Shown here one piece after another: positions 47,228 through 56,182 of a stretch of 64,000 nt of DNA; the stretch's first letter is position 1, and each line of letters starts with the position of its first letter. The stretch lies in NCBI RefSeq assembly GCF_025149915.1, contig NZ_CP102278.1, positions 2,401,501-2,465,500 of the forward strand, written 5' to 3'. This DNA is from Coprococcus eutactus (lineage in GTDB: Bacteria; Bacillota; Clostridia; Lachnospirales; Lachnospiraceae). The notes beneath the pieces were generated by a model, which had not been told where the DNA came from, did not search any database, and saw only the letters and a program-made list of their open reading frames with translations. Made by a program: the position numbers and the translations under genes.

Positions 47228-47998
47228 CTATAAGCTTATCTTCTTAGTAAGCAGTGTCGCACTTCCTATATAACTGCCGATCATGCATACAACATAGAGA
47301 ATAAGCTGCGGTATATTCTTATACATCGCGTCAAGCATAGTCTCCACCTGCACGTTCTTCCCAAGGTGCGGAAGCTTGTATGCTATGTAGCTCACCAGCA
47401 CATAAAGAGCCACAAAAAGTATAAAGCTGACAACGCCCTTTATCTTCTTATTCTGGAGCACTGTGGAAGACAGTGACACGGCAAGGTACGCTATGGTGAT
47501 CATTGTATAGAATTGAATAAGTGCTACTACTATGAACCCTGCAACATTTGCAATGACACTTCCTATTGACAATCCTCTTGTTCCCAGAATATCATCCAGC
47601 ACAAGCTCAACGCCAGCTACACCGCCGTTATGTGACTTAAGCAGGTTATAATCAACAACTATAAGCAGTCCAAGAAAGGCCACAAGTGTCGCACCGGTGA
47701 GCAGGATTGAAAGCAGCTTTGCACCGATAATCTTGTAATTTGAAATCGGCGTCATAAACACCATATACCCAGTCTTGTTCTTCAGATCCTGACTGTATAT
47801 TATCACACCATATATCAAGACGAACATAAACGAAGCCCAGCCTCCCATCACAAGGAAGGTGATACCAAGTCCAGCTAACAAATCCTTTTCTGCAAATATT
47901 CCAATCACGAACAGCAATTCTGCTGCCGCAAGAGCCGTTATAACCACCAGAAGTGGAAATATTCCACGTCTGTATTCATATTTCATCATCTTTAACAT
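47228..47998 (-). CDS. ABC-2 type transporter permease
   Basis: Six membrane helices are visible, with the motif NKTGYMVFMTPISNYKIIGAKLLSIL between the second and third, typical of ABC-2 permeases paired with YtrB/BcrA-like ATPases. The 256-aa length is normal. It follows its ATPase gene by 24 bp, within a GntR-regulated operon that resembles the Bacillus ytr system, which responds to cell-wall antibiotics. Substrate unknown. Confidence 0.85.
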   Translation of the reverse strand: MLKMMKYEYRRGIFPLLVVITALAAAELLFVIGIFAEKDLLAGLGITFLVMGGWASFMFVLIYGVIIYSQDLKNKTGYMVFMTPISNYKIIGAKLLSILLTGATLVAFLGLLIVVDYNLLKSHNGGVAGVELVLDDILGTRGLSIGSVIANVAGFIVVALIQFYTMITIAYLAVSLSSTVLQNKKIKGVVSFILFVALYVLVSYIAYKLPHLGKNVQVETMLDAMYKNIPQLILYVVCMIGSYIGSATLLTKKISL

Positions 47999-48022
47999 AA
48001 TATCTATCTCTCCTTCATCTAA

Positions 48023-48709
48023 CTATGCATATATTTCCTTATACATATCAACTATCGACTTGCCCCTGCTCACTCGCAGTTCCTCTGCATCTCCCTGAAG
48101 CACACAGGTGCCATTCTTGATAAAGAATGCGTGATCCACGATCCTCTCAAGCTCATCCACAAGGTGGCTTGACATGAGCACGGCTGTGTCATCCGATATA
48201 TTCCGGACAATCGTGCTGATGATCTTCTCCCTCGCTATGATGTCTATTCCGTTCAGTGGCTCATCAAGCATAACGATCCTGCTGTCTCTGGACAGAGTAA
48301 CCGCTATCTTGAGCTTTGCAAGCATTCCTGAAGACATGCTCTTCGCCTTCTGATCGGGATTCAGCTCCATCTCAGCAAGCAGTCCCATGTATTTGTCATA
48401 GTCAAAGTCATCAAAGAAATCTTTGTAATACTTTCCTATGTCTTTACAGTTCATATATCCGAAGAAGAAAGCCTCCGTCGGCATATACGCTATGTCTTTC
48501 TTTGACCTGTATGTCATAGGCACTCCATCTATTGTAATAGTTCCTGAATCCGGCTTGACCAGACCAGCTATGATCTTCATAAGTGTTGACTTTCCACTTC
48601 CATTCGGACCGAGCAGCGCATATATGTGTCCCGGCTCAATCTCCAGTGACAGATCGGATATGGCTGTGGTCGTGATATACTTCTTAACCAGATGTTCGCA
48701 TTTTAACAT
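48023..48709 (-). CDS. ABC transporter ATP-binding protein
   Basis: Walker A GPNGSGKST is at 34-42 and Walker B VMLDEPLNGID is intact; the signature is the variant SMSSGMLAKLKIA. The short 228-aa ATPase of this kind pairs with ABC-2 permeases. It lies between the GntR gene (30 bp upstream) and the permease gene. It energises export or lipid-linked removal of an unknown compound. Confidence 0.9.
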   Translation of the reverse strand: MLKCEHLVKKYITTTAISDLSLEIEPGHIYALLGPNGSGKSTLMKIIAGLVKPDSGTITIDGVPMTYRSKKDIAYMPTEAFFFGYMNCKDIGKYYKDFFDDFDYDKYMGLLAEMELNPDQKAKSMSSGMLAKLKIAVTLSRDSRIVMLDEPLNGIDIIAREKIISTIVRNISDDTAVLMSSHLVDELERIVDHAFFIKNGTCVLQGDAEELRVSRGKSIVDMYKEIYA

Positions 48710-48739
48710 TGTATCATTTCCCTTCTTTTTTATTACTTC

Positions 48740-49096
48740 TTACTTCCCAAAGTGTTCTTTTAGCAGTTCAAGGATCTCAGCCTGTGAAAACCCCATACCG
48801 GTGAGCTGTTCATCAAAGCTCTGTATGATTTCCTCTATTCTCTCCTTTTTCAGGTCGTCTATGACCTTGTCATCCTCCGTCACAAATGTTCCTATTCCGC
48901 GTCTGGTATAGGACAACCCCATAGACTCCATCTCGCTGTAAATCCTCGCTGCAGTATTCGGATTTATCTGGTATTCTATGGCAAGTTCTCTTGATGACGG
49001 AAGCTTAGATCCCAAAGGCAGTGTGCCCGCTATGATCTTCTGCTTTATATCCTCTATGACCTGAAGATATATGGGGATATTCGTCTTAAATTCCAT
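48740..49096 (-). CDS. GntR-family regulator, YtrA subfamily
   Basis: A winged-helix domain opens IPIYLQVIEDIKQKIIAGTLPLGSKLPSSRELAIEYQINPNTAARIYSEMESMGL, followed by a short C-terminal helix pair without an effector-binding domain, as in YtrA. The product is a dimeric repressor that usually governs its own operon. ATG 49096 has AAGGAGG 6 nt upstream. The promoter just upstream overlaps a perfect TGTACTA-N6-TAGTACA operator, supporting autoregulation of the downstream ABC genes. Confidence 0.9.
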   Translation of the reverse strand: MEFKTNIPIYLQVIEDIKQKIIAGTLPLGSKLPSSRELAIEYQINPNTAARIYSEMESMGLSYTRRGIGTFVTEDDKVIDDLKKERIEEIIQSFDEQLTGMGFSQAEILELLKEHFGK

Positions 49097-49139
49097 CACA
49101 CACCTCCTCCTTGTATGCTGTCTAGCTCTTCTGTACCGC

Positions 49140-49180
49140 TGTACTAGTTGAATAGTACACTAGTATCATAGTATTGTCAA
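49140..49180 (-). promoter_or_regulatory. Promoter and YtrA-type operator of the GntR-ABC operon
   Basis: On the minus strand TTGACA (49180-49175) and TACTAT (49157-49152) are 17 bp apart. The -10 lies inside the inverted repeat TGTACTA-TTGAAC-type spacer-TAGTACA (49140-49159), so repressor binding would block polymerase. Confidence 0.8.
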
Positions 49181-49311
49181 CTGTATTTTTAAATAAAGTA
49201 TATTTTTTTAGTTTTTTGTCATCTCGATAGTAACTCATGCACCCGGTCATCTCGTCATCTTTGCTTATTACCTACATTTTATCTCATATACAATGTTTTC
49301 ACTTAAAAGAT

Positions 49312-49361
49312 AAAAAATTATCCATAAAACACATTATTCTGTGTCCTACGGATAATTTTTT
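49312..49361. terminator. Bidirectional terminator hairpin
   Basis: AAAAAATTATCC pairs with GGATAATTTTTT over 12 bp with an inner loop of 26 nt. It lies in the 370-bp space between the glycosyltransferase end and the GntR promoter, and ends the glycosyltransferase transcript. Confidence 0.75.
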
Positions 49362-49465
49362 AAAATTTTTTCTTTTTTAGAGATTTTTCATCTATTTGGA
49401 GATAATTTTGTATCTTTTCCCTGGTTATCCCAACAGCCACTAGAGAATTCATACAAATTAAATTT

Positions 49466-50638
49466 CTAACAAACCCTCAGCACCAGTGCTTGCAGCTCGC
49501 ACACATTCATATAAAGCTTCTCAACTCTGTCTGCAAATATCGCTGTGGAGAATTTATCTGCCGACTGCACCGCATTTCGTCTGAGCTGCTGCCTTGAAGC
49601 CGCACTCATATCAAGCCACTTTACCAATGCGTTCTCAAATGTTTCCTCATCCGTGAATTCCCATCCATTCTTTCCGTTATCCACCACATCGATAAGACAC
49701 GTATCCTCTCTGCACAGAAGGGGGATCCCGGCTGCCAAAGCCTCCACATATGTAAGCCCCTGTGTCTCGCTTGTGGATGCACTCACGAAGAAATCACCTG
49801 CCTGATAATACTCAGCCACCTTGTCTGGCTCAATCATCCCTGTAAATATCACACTCTCTGAGATTTCAAGCTCTCTTACCTGTTCCTCTATCTCTGCCCT
49901 GTATGGTCCGTCTCCAACTATCATGAGGATTGTACCATATCTGCTCACTCTCTTCTGACATCTGAGTATCTCAAGGGTATTCTTCTCTTTCGCCAGTCTC
50001 CCAACATAGAGAAGTACCGTCTGTTCTTTGCTGAGTCCATACTGCTGCCTGATCCTATACCTGCCGTCCGTCTCTATATATTTGCCGAATTTATCCGTGT
50101 CGATCCCAGATGGAATCACCTCAACAGGACATAACACATCATACTTTTCAAGCACATCCTCTATCTTCCTGCTCGGTGCTATCATGGCTTCCACCCTCGA
50201 TGATAACATCCTGGTAAGTTTCTGCACAACTTTACGTCCCCACGCTGCATTTGGCGAAAAGTAATGAGTGTAATCCTCGTACACCGTGTGATATGTGTGT
50301 ACTATCGGCGCATTTGTCTCATCTGCTATCTTCTTCGCCATGAAGAAGGTTGAAAACTCACACTGGGAATGTATGACATCCGGTTTCCATTCTATGAGTT
50401 TGTCTATTACCGCCTTAATGACAGGCATCTTAAGTCTTGCCTCCGGATATATCTTTCCGGCACCTATCGATGCAGCATATATCACATCCCCTTCTGCGTA
50501 TGTATGATGACTTCTGGACAGTGTGAGTATTTTCACCTCATGCCCTCTTTTCTTGAGTTCATTTGACAGATTGACAACTGATGTCACAACTCCATTTATA
50601 ACAGGTTCATACCAGTCCGTAGTAATAAGTATCTTCAT
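49466..50638 (-). CDS. GT4-family glycosyltransferase, probably of glycolipid type
   Basis: A GT-B enzyme: an N-terminal Rossmann half with TTDWYEPVINGVVTSVVNLSNELKKRGHEV, an acceptor-side VHTYHTVYEDYTHY, and a C-terminal nucleotide-sugar half with LLYVGRLAKEKN, IVGDGPYR and the E-x7-E region STSETQGLTYVEALA. This N-terminus and YHTVYEDYTHYF resemble Firmicutes 1,2-diacylglycerol 3-alpha-glucosyltransferases, so membrane glycolipid synthesis is likely but not proved. Length 390 aa is normal. It is a single gene with a terminator downstream. Confidence 0.85.
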   Translation of the reverse strand: MKILITTDWYEPVINGVVTSVVNLSNELKKRGHEVKILTLSRSHHTYAEGDVIYAASIGAGKIYPEARLKMPVIKAVIDKLIEWKPDVIHSQCEFSTFFMAKKIADETNAPIVHTYHTVYEDYTHYFSPNAAWGRKVVQKLTRMLSSRVEAMIAPSRKIEDVLEKYDVLCPVEVIPSGIDTDKFGKYIETDGRYRIRQQYGLSKEQTVLLYVGRLAKEKNTLEILRCQKRVSRYGTILMIVGDGPYRAEIEEQVRELEISESVIFTGMIEPDKVAEYYQAGDFFVSASTSETQGLTYVEALAAGIPLLCREDTCLIDVVDNGKNGWEFTDEETFENALVKWLDMSAASRQQLRRNAVQSADKFSTAIFADRVEKLYMNVCELQALVLRVC

Positions 50639-50784
50639 GATCTATCGTCTCCTTCTATTTCAGGCGGCATTCATTCTGTACATCACCACCTGCACTTTAT
50701 CCTCATATCAACTACTTTCTGATTACTACTCTGCCATACACATATAAATTCCCATTGTAACAAATCTAAATATTATATAAATTG

Positions 50785-51003
50785 TATCTATGTGCACCCA
50801 AAAAACAGATCTATGACCACCTCCCAAAATAGATCTATGACCACCCCAAATGGATAATTATCTGCTACTGATAGATTTTCTGTTTCATAAAAGAGCTTTT
50901 CGAAAAGAGCTTTTCGAATATTCTGAATATAGATTGCCGCGAAGATTTCTGTGTTTGAAAATTTCTGGGAGTAAAAATTTCTAGTGTTAAAATTTCTTGG
51001 CAA
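50785..51003. repeat. Mosaic of short direct repeats
   Basis: ATCTATG(A/T)(C/G)CACC occurs at about 50786, 50809 and 50833, a 23-24 bp period. AAAGAGCTTTTCGAA-type units follow at about 50890-50915, then several AAATTTCT units to 51000. No coding role is evident; it lies between the glycosyltransferase promoter region and the tRNA. Confidence 0.6.
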
Positions 51004-51020
51004 TTTATTTAGAAAACTCC

Positions 51021-51049
51021 TTGCATTTTTTTCAGAATGTTCTTATACT
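51021..51049 (+). promoter_or_regulatory. tRNA promoter
   Basis: TTGCAT at 51021-51026 and TATACT at 51044-51049 are 17 bp apart, about 27 bp before the tRNA. Confidence 0.75.
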
Positions 51050-51075
51050 ATTATGGCAGTGTTGATATAACACTA

Positions 51076-51150
51076 TCGGTGCGTGGCTCAGCTTGGTAGA
51101 GCGCTTCGTTCGGGACGAAGAGGTCGTGGGTTCGAATCCCGTCGCACCGA
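51076..51150 (+). tRNA. tRNA-Pro (anticodon CGG)
   Basis: The acceptor stem TCGGTGC/GCACCGA is perfect. The D arm GGCTCAGCTTGGTAGAGC, the anticodon arm CTTCG-TTCGGGA-CGAAG and the TTCGAAT loop are all present. The anticodon CGG reads CCG proline codons. CCA is not encoded, and a T-run follows that may stop transcription. Confidence 0.95.
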
Positions 51151-51182
51151 TTTTTTATGCGCAAAAATATCTTGATTTCCTG

Positions 51183-51743
51183 TCAGAATATCACATCTGA
51201 TCTCTTATCCGAATCAGTCTTGAAATACTCCACAATATTGTGACCCGTTATGTCTGCAACCACCGATGAAGGGAACTGACTGCACAGATTGTTATAATTT
51301 GTCACACCTGCATTGTACAGTCTTCTTGCCGCCTGGATGTGCTCTTCCGCATTTGTGCAGCTGTTCTGAAGGACCTCTATATTCTTGCCCGCCGTCAATT
51401 CCGGATACGCCTCCACTACTGCATTTATCTGATCCGAAGCGTTTTTCATAAGCTTCTCCACTCCTGTCTTTTCATCAGGTGTCATTCCTTTCCTGAGCTT
51501 TATCGATGTTATCAGATTCTCGCTCTCATACGACATATATGACTTTACAATCGCATACTGTTTTGTGAGCAGATCATATCTCTTTGCAAGAGCAACATCA
51601 ACATCCGAATCCAGCTCTCTTACCTTATTTTCCGCTGCTTTCAGAGCATTTGCAGTCTTTATCACATACGCTAAAAATATCAAAACTATTACCACCAACA
51701 CACCAAATACTAACACACCTTTGCTAAATAATATTGTAAACAT
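51183..51743 (-). CDS. LemA family protein
   Basis: An N-terminal membrane helix (about 8-30) is followed by the LemA helical core: NKVRELDSDVDVALAKRYDLLTKQYAIVKSY, then LTAGKNIEVLQNSCTNAEEHIQAARRLYNAGVTNYNNLCSQFPSSVVA. LemA proteins are membrane-attached helical bundles of unclear function. A DUF3137-like gene lies 45 bp upstream on the same strand, a recurring pairing that suggests a joint envelope role. Confidence 0.9.
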   Translation of the reverse strand: MFTILFSKGVLVFGVLVVIVLIFLAYVIKTANALKAAENKVRELDSDVDVALAKRYDLLTKQYAIVKSYMSYESENLITSIKLRKGMTPDEKTGVEKLMKNASDQINAVVEAYPELTAGKNIEVLQNSCTNAEEHIQAARRLYNAGVTNYNNLCSQFPSSVVADITGHNIVEYFKTDSDKRSDVIF

Positions 51744-51787
51744 ACATTTTCCTCCGTGTACTTTTGCTCATTTTCACAATTTCTCTT

Positions 51788-53224
51788 CTATAGTAACAGA
51801 GCCGCATCCAGCGTCTCCTGCAGCATGCGCAGGTATTTGTCCAGATAAGCTTCCACATCATTCATACTCTTTATATTTTTCTCTTCGTCAAATACCATGT
51901 ATTTATCACTCTTGCTTATACACATATACAATCTGTCCCCATCGAATGTCACATGGAGAGCCGCCTTCTCCTTTGGATAAAGTGCCGCCAGCCTCTCCAT
52001 AACATACGGGGTAAGCATATAAAATATATTCTCCTCATCATTGCAGTTTATAGTGAACAGCAGATTAAAGTTCTCGTTTTCTGTCTTTTCTATTCTTCCC
52101 ACTGCGCCACTCTCCGAACCACACTTCAATATATTCTTCATCGCCAGTTCAGAGTTTCCCATGACTCCCAGCAAAGCCGATGAAACCTTTCTATATGGTA
52201 TCTCAACAACCAGCCCCCCAAATAATTTGTCTATTTTTTTCTCTTTATCACCATCACTGTACTCGTGATAATACTCGTACTCCATGTATTCATAACTGCA
52301 CCTGAAATGAACACCCTTGTATGTTCCCTCCACCATGTCGCGGCCGTTAACCAGCAAAGGCTTGCCATCCAGTGTAAATGGTCTGCCAGCAAAGCAGTTC
52401 AGTCTTCTCATCTGTTCATCAGGAAGTCCGCCCTGATGTCTGTATACGCTACCCTCTCCATAACGTCTCCTGATAATCTGTGGGATCAGCTCCGTGTAAA
52501 TCACACTGGAATCTGAAATATTCTCTTTTTTCTTTTTGCTCTTACTCACCCATCTGAATATAAGGAAGATAACTACTCCGTATACGATCACCAGTCCGCC
52601 GGGATTTTCTGAATCTGTTCCGCCACCAGCTCCCGCACCGCCTGATGATATGTTGTCCATATCGCCAAATATCTGCTCTACCCTGTCAAATATCCGCTCT
52701 GTTATACTCATGCCGTTTATCAGCCCGGCCTCATTAAGTATCGTGAACGCCATGATCACCACTACTACGGTTATGAGCACTATTCGTATCCCGAGCCATT
52801 TTGCCCTTCTCTTCGCATCCGCCTGATCGCTCCTTCTCTGAAAATCACCGGGCAAGCCTCCATTCTCGTATCTTGATATAACATCCTCTGACCGATCATT
52901 CTGTCTGGCTTCCCCGTAGAGCCTCTCCTCTATCTCCTGGCGCCACATGGCATCAAGTGCTTCCCATCTCAGCTTTATCTGCTCATTTGTCATGCCCTGC
53001 TCCCGCATCTCTTTCTCTCTTTGGCTGCGGTATATTCTGGAATACATGTTGGGCGCTCCGGCATCCGGTCCAAGATACATTCGGTCTCTCTCATCTATCG
53101 GCAGATCGGCATATGCATCTCCGGGCATAAGCGTCCCATCCGCATAGTTCCTGACATGATACTTGGCTGATTCATTTGCAAATTCAAGTGCGCGAGCCAG
53201 TCTATCCCCGTGTTCCTTTTTCAT
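51788..53224 (-). CDS. DUF3137-like membrane protein
   Basis: A charged cytosolic N-terminal region (1-145) leads to two membrane helices (about 150-170 and 215-235) separated by a Gly/Ser-rich loop with SSGGAGAGGGTDS. The C-terminal 230 residues are a globular domain with TYKGVHFRCSYEYMEYEYY, LFGGLVVEIPYRK and LYMCISKSDKYMVFD, the pattern of DUF3137. Biochemical role unknown. ATG 53224 has GGAG about 9 nt upstream. Its neighbour lemA is downstream in the same unit. Confidence 0.75.
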   Translation of the reverse strand: MKKEHGDRLARALEFANESAKYHVRNYADGTLMPGDAYADLPIDERDRMYLGPDAGAPNMYSRIYRSQREKEMREQGMTNEQIKLRWEALDAMWRQEIEERLYGEARQNDRSEDVISRYENGGLPGDFQRRSDQADAKRRAKWLGIRIVLITVVVVIMAFTILNEAGLINGMSITERIFDRVEQIFGDMDNISSGGAGAGGGTDSENPGGLVIVYGVVIFLIFRWVSKSKKKKENISDSSVIYTELIPQIIRRRYGEGSVYRHQGGLPDEQMRRLNCFAGRPFTLDGKPLLVNGRDMVEGTYKGVHFRCSYEYMEYEYYHEYSDGDKEKKIDKLFGGLVVEIPYRKVSSALLGVMGNSELAMKNILKCGSESGAVGRIEKTENENFNLLFTINCNDEENIFYMLTPYVMERLAALYPKEKAALHVTFDGDRLYMCISKSDKYMVFDEEKNIKSMNDVEAYLDKYLRMLQETLDAALLL

Positions 53225-53388
53225 CCGTGATTTCTCCTTTATCCCCGTCCAGATCAACTGTTATTTGATTTACTATAAAACATTTTCACGTCTGTCCACT
53301 ATCAGCGCCGTGTAAAATTTCAGTCAAATGCGTGCAAGACGGCACTTATCTGCTCAATATAACCGGCGACTCCGCATCCCAAAAATGA

Positions 53389-53427
53389 AGGTGGGGACGG
53401 AGGGGTCAGGTACCTCCGTCCCCACCT
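53389..53427. repeat. REP-like palindrome, copy 5 (inverted pair)
   Basis: AGGTGGGGACGGAGG and CCTCCGTCCCCACCT form a perfect 15-bp stem around a 9-nt loop GGTCAGGTA, so here two repeat units face each other. It lies between the DUF3137-like and hcp promoters. Confidence 0.85.
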
Positions 53428-53572
53428 CCATCTCCATTTTTTCTCAGGACGACTCTATCTGAGCAACGAAAGTTTTTTATCTGCCTGAATGTTATTTCAC
53501 AGATATACATTAGCAAATTTGAGTATAAAACTCCTGTTCACTGTCCATACTCTATTTAGGAGAAAATCCACA

Positions 53573-53587
53573 GACTGCCAGGCAGTC
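53573..53587 (+). promoter_or_regulatory. Palindromic candidate operator before hcp
   Basis: GACTGCC-A-GGCAGTC is a perfect 15-bp palindrome about 45 bp before the hcp start. A CATAAT that could be a -10 follows at about 53609. The remaining 53225-53633 gap has no other recognised signal apart from the REP-like pair. Confidence 0.5.
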
Positions 53588-53633
53588 ACCAGTTTTTTCA
53601 GATAGATTCATAATTTCAGGAGGTATACAGTAC

Positions 53634-55211
53634 ATGTCAAATATGTTTTGTTTTCAGTGTCAGCAGACAGCGGGGGGATCCGCATGTATCAATACCGGAG
53701 TGTGCGGCAAGCAGCCATCCACATCTAATCTACAGGACGAGCTTGTGTGTGAGCTTATAAAACTTGCAGAACTCTCAAAAAATGAGAATAAACACAGCGC
53801 GGTCGCCGACAGACTTATCATAGACGGTCTTTTCACAACCCTGACAAATGTAAACTTTGACAACAATGCAATAAAAGAATTTATGGGAAGGGTTAAAAAC
53901 GAGCAGAACAAGATCAGCAGACCTGAGGCTGAAAAGATACAGGTGATCAACCTATGGGATGGTGACACGGATATAGTGTCCTTGCGTTCCACCCTGCTGT
54001 TTGGACTCAAGGGGATGGCGGCATACGCCCATCACGCCATGAATCTCGGCTACACAGATAATGAGGTTCTGAAGTGGTTCTACAAGGGACTATGCGAGGT
54101 TAACAGGGAGCACAGCGTCACCGAATGGATAGAACTCATCATGGAATTTGGCCAGGTCAATTTCAAATGCATGGAGCTGCTGGACAAAGCCAACACTGAA
54201 TCATTTGGCAATCCTGTGCCTACGAGAGTAAATGTTGACATCAAAAAAGGGCCATTTATCGTGGTCTCCGGTCACGACCTGAACGACCTGTCACAGCTCC
54301 TTGAGCAGACTGAAAAGACGGGAGTAAATGTATATACCCACTGCGAGATGCTGCCTGCGCACGGCTATCCGGAGCTTAACAAATACCACAATCTGGCGGG
54401 CAACTTCGGAACGGCATGGCAGAGCCAGCAGACGGAATTTGAAAATATTCCCGCACCGGTGCTTTTTACAACAAACTGTCTCATGCCGCCAAGGCCGAGC
54501 TACAAAGACAGAATCTACACCACATCGGTTGTTGGCTATGATGGTATGGTACACATCTCCGGCACAAGAGCCGGCAAAAAGGATTTCACTCCTCTGATCA
54601 AGCACGCACAGAAACTTGGCGGCTACGAACACGACAGGAGCATGAGTGGCATAAACGGTGGTCACATGCTGACAACCGGCTTTGGCCACAGCGCGGTTCT
54701 GTCACAGGCTGGCAAGATCATAGACGCCATAAAAGCCGGACATATCAAGCACATTTTCCTCGTTGGTGGCTGTGACGGCGCGCATCCGGGACGCAACTAT
54801 TACACCGAATTCGTAAAACAGACTCCGATGGACACTCTTGTCCTCACCCTCGCCTGCGGCAAATACCGTTTCAATGATCTCGATCTCGGTGACATCGATG
54901 GTATACCAAGAATACTCGACATGGGTCAGTGCAATGACTCCTACAGTGCAATCAAAGTCGCCCTGGCTCTGGCCGATGCATTTAATTGCAGCATAAACGA
55001 TCTCCCACTCACCCTTGTACTGTCATGGTACGAACAGAAAGCCGTCTGCATTCTTCTCACCCTGCTGTCGCTGGGCGTGCGCAACATGTATATCGGACCG
55101 ACACTTCCGGCATTCATGTCCGAGACCGTGGTGAAATATCTAGTGGAGAATTATAAGCTAAACCCGATCACTGCTCCTGAACAGGATATGGATGCGATAC
55201 TGAAACGTTGA
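53634..55211 (+). CDS. hcp: Hydroxylamine reductase (hybrid-cluster protein)
   Basis: The N-terminal cysteines C6, C9, C18 and C24 hold the first Fe-S cluster. The body has the conserved HCP sites for the hybrid Fe-S-O cluster: VSGHDLNDL, THCEMLPAHGYPEL, TTNCLMPP, VGGCDGAHPGRNYYTEF and LACGKYRFN. Spacing C-x2-C-x8-C-x5-C is that of obligate anaerobes. The enzyme detoxifies hydroxylamine and nitric oxide. AGGAGG lies 10 nt upstream. Its end overlaps the convergent sirtuin remnant by 44 bp, a sign of local deletion. Confidence 0.95.
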   Translation: MSNMFCFQCQQTAGGSACINTGVCGKQPSTSNLQDELVCELIKLAELSKNENKHSAVADRLIIDGLFTTLTNVNFDNNAIKEFMGRVKNEQNKISRPEAEKIQVINLWDGDTDIVSLRSTLLFGLKGMAAYAHHAMNLGYTDNEVLKWFYKGLCEVNREHSVTEWIELIMEFGQVNFKCMELLDKANTESFGNPVPTRVNVDIKKGPFIVVSGHDLNDLSQLLEQTEKTGVNVYTHCEMLPAHGYPELNKYHNLAGNFGTAWQSQQTEFENIPAPVLFTTNCLMPPRPSYKDRIYTTSVVGYDGMVHISGTRAGKKDFTPLIKHAQKLGGYEHDRSMSGINGGHMLTTGFGHSAVLSQAGKIIDAIKAGHIKHIFLVGGCDGAHPGRNYYTEFVKQTPMDTLVLTLACGKYRFNDLDLGDIDGIPRILDMGQCNDSYSAIKVALALADAFNCSINDLPLTLVLSWYEQKAVCILLTLLSLGVRNMYIGPTLPAFMSETVVKYLVENYKLNPITAPEQDMDAILKR

Positions 55212-55659
55212 GTATATCACTTATACTCTCCGCCATATCCGCATTTATCCCTATAGCTCTGTTCCCAAGACTTTCTGGAATCACAGCCTGATCGAGATTT
55301 AACCTGATAAGGGTTATGTTATCGTGTTCTCGTATCAGCTTCTCAAAAGGAAATCGGATTATGGTTGGCGTGTTGAATCCAACCCCCAGCTCAAGGAGCA
55401 CAAGCTTCCTGTCCAGGGATCTGGAGACAAAATCACCGAAGCGTCGCTCTGCCTCATACCAGGCACTGTCCTGAACAAAATAATCATCCTTGCGGAGGTT
55501 CATGTCCATCGGACCTCCGCAGACAGGACAGCGTGGAACCATAAATGTTGGGATCTTGCAATCTCTTCTTACCTGATCCATTTGCAGAAACATATCAGTG
55601 GCATCGTATGTCTTGTCATGGCAGGCATGCGCGCACTGTATATGAAAATAATCGCCCTA
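55168..55659 (-). pseudogene. C-terminal remnant of a SirTM-type (class M) sirtuin
   Basis: The reading frame starts abruptly after a TAG with [18 protein letters not shown] and continues through PRCPVCGGPMDMNLRKDDYFVQ and LLLELGVGFNTPTIIRFPFEKL. These are the catalytic-histidine side, zinc site and C-terminal half of a SirTM ADP-ribosylating sirtuin. The NAD-binding N-terminal half is missing. The frame overlaps the end of the macrodomain fragment upstream, so a deletion joined the two genes. An ATG at 55593 could still begin a peptide but would lack the catalytic core. Confidence 0.8.
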
Positions 55660-56056
55660 GGTGCAGAATTAGCTGCACCCCCGCAAATGTATGGATACAG
55701 TTGTCAATACAGGCGTGACAAGGAATATAACATCCGGTCATGCCACTATTTGCTGCATTTACTATGGCCGAGACTGCAAGCCTTGTTATATCTCCTCGCC
55801 ACACATATGTGTCTCTCTGGATCTCCGCGATATCTTCCAAGTCCACTATTCCTTTCTCGAAATTCACCTGCGCCAGATATTCGTCCTGTATCTTCAGAAA
55901 ATCCGCATCAATAGCTCCCGGCATCCTGACATTCATAAGAAAACGGAGAAGTCTCCGCTGAGCCTCACTGCCAGATGGGATCTGCATGCCTGAACAATCG
56001 CTGCGTTCTTCCAGCAACCGTTTTATCAAATATATTCTTCTCTCACTCTGGTTCAT
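55616..56056 (-). pseudogene. N-terminal remnant of a SirTM-associated macrodomain hydrolase
   Basis: The fragment begins like protein ADP-ribose hydrolases paired with SirTM sirtuins: a helical start [10 protein letters not shown], then [59 protein letters not shown]. After GVQL the frame leaves the family sequence and stops within 20 codons. The zinc-binding cysteine/histidine loop is present, but the C-terminal half, including much of the ADP-ribose pocket, is gone. It was probably the first gene of the pair before the deletion. Confidence 0.8.
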
Positions 56057-56182
56057 CTAATTCTCCAATCAACTATCACTATTTACCCTGGGGCACTAAT
56101 CAAGACCTGCCACAAGGCTGTACTGGCAATCCCCGATCTGTCCATCTTTCAGATTGCACTGGTGCCTCTGCCTGTAGACAAG

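Noticed and set aside
50785..50845. Possible CRISPR-like repeats
   Set aside because: Only three degenerate 23-24-bp units with no spacers of constant length and no cas genes in the window.
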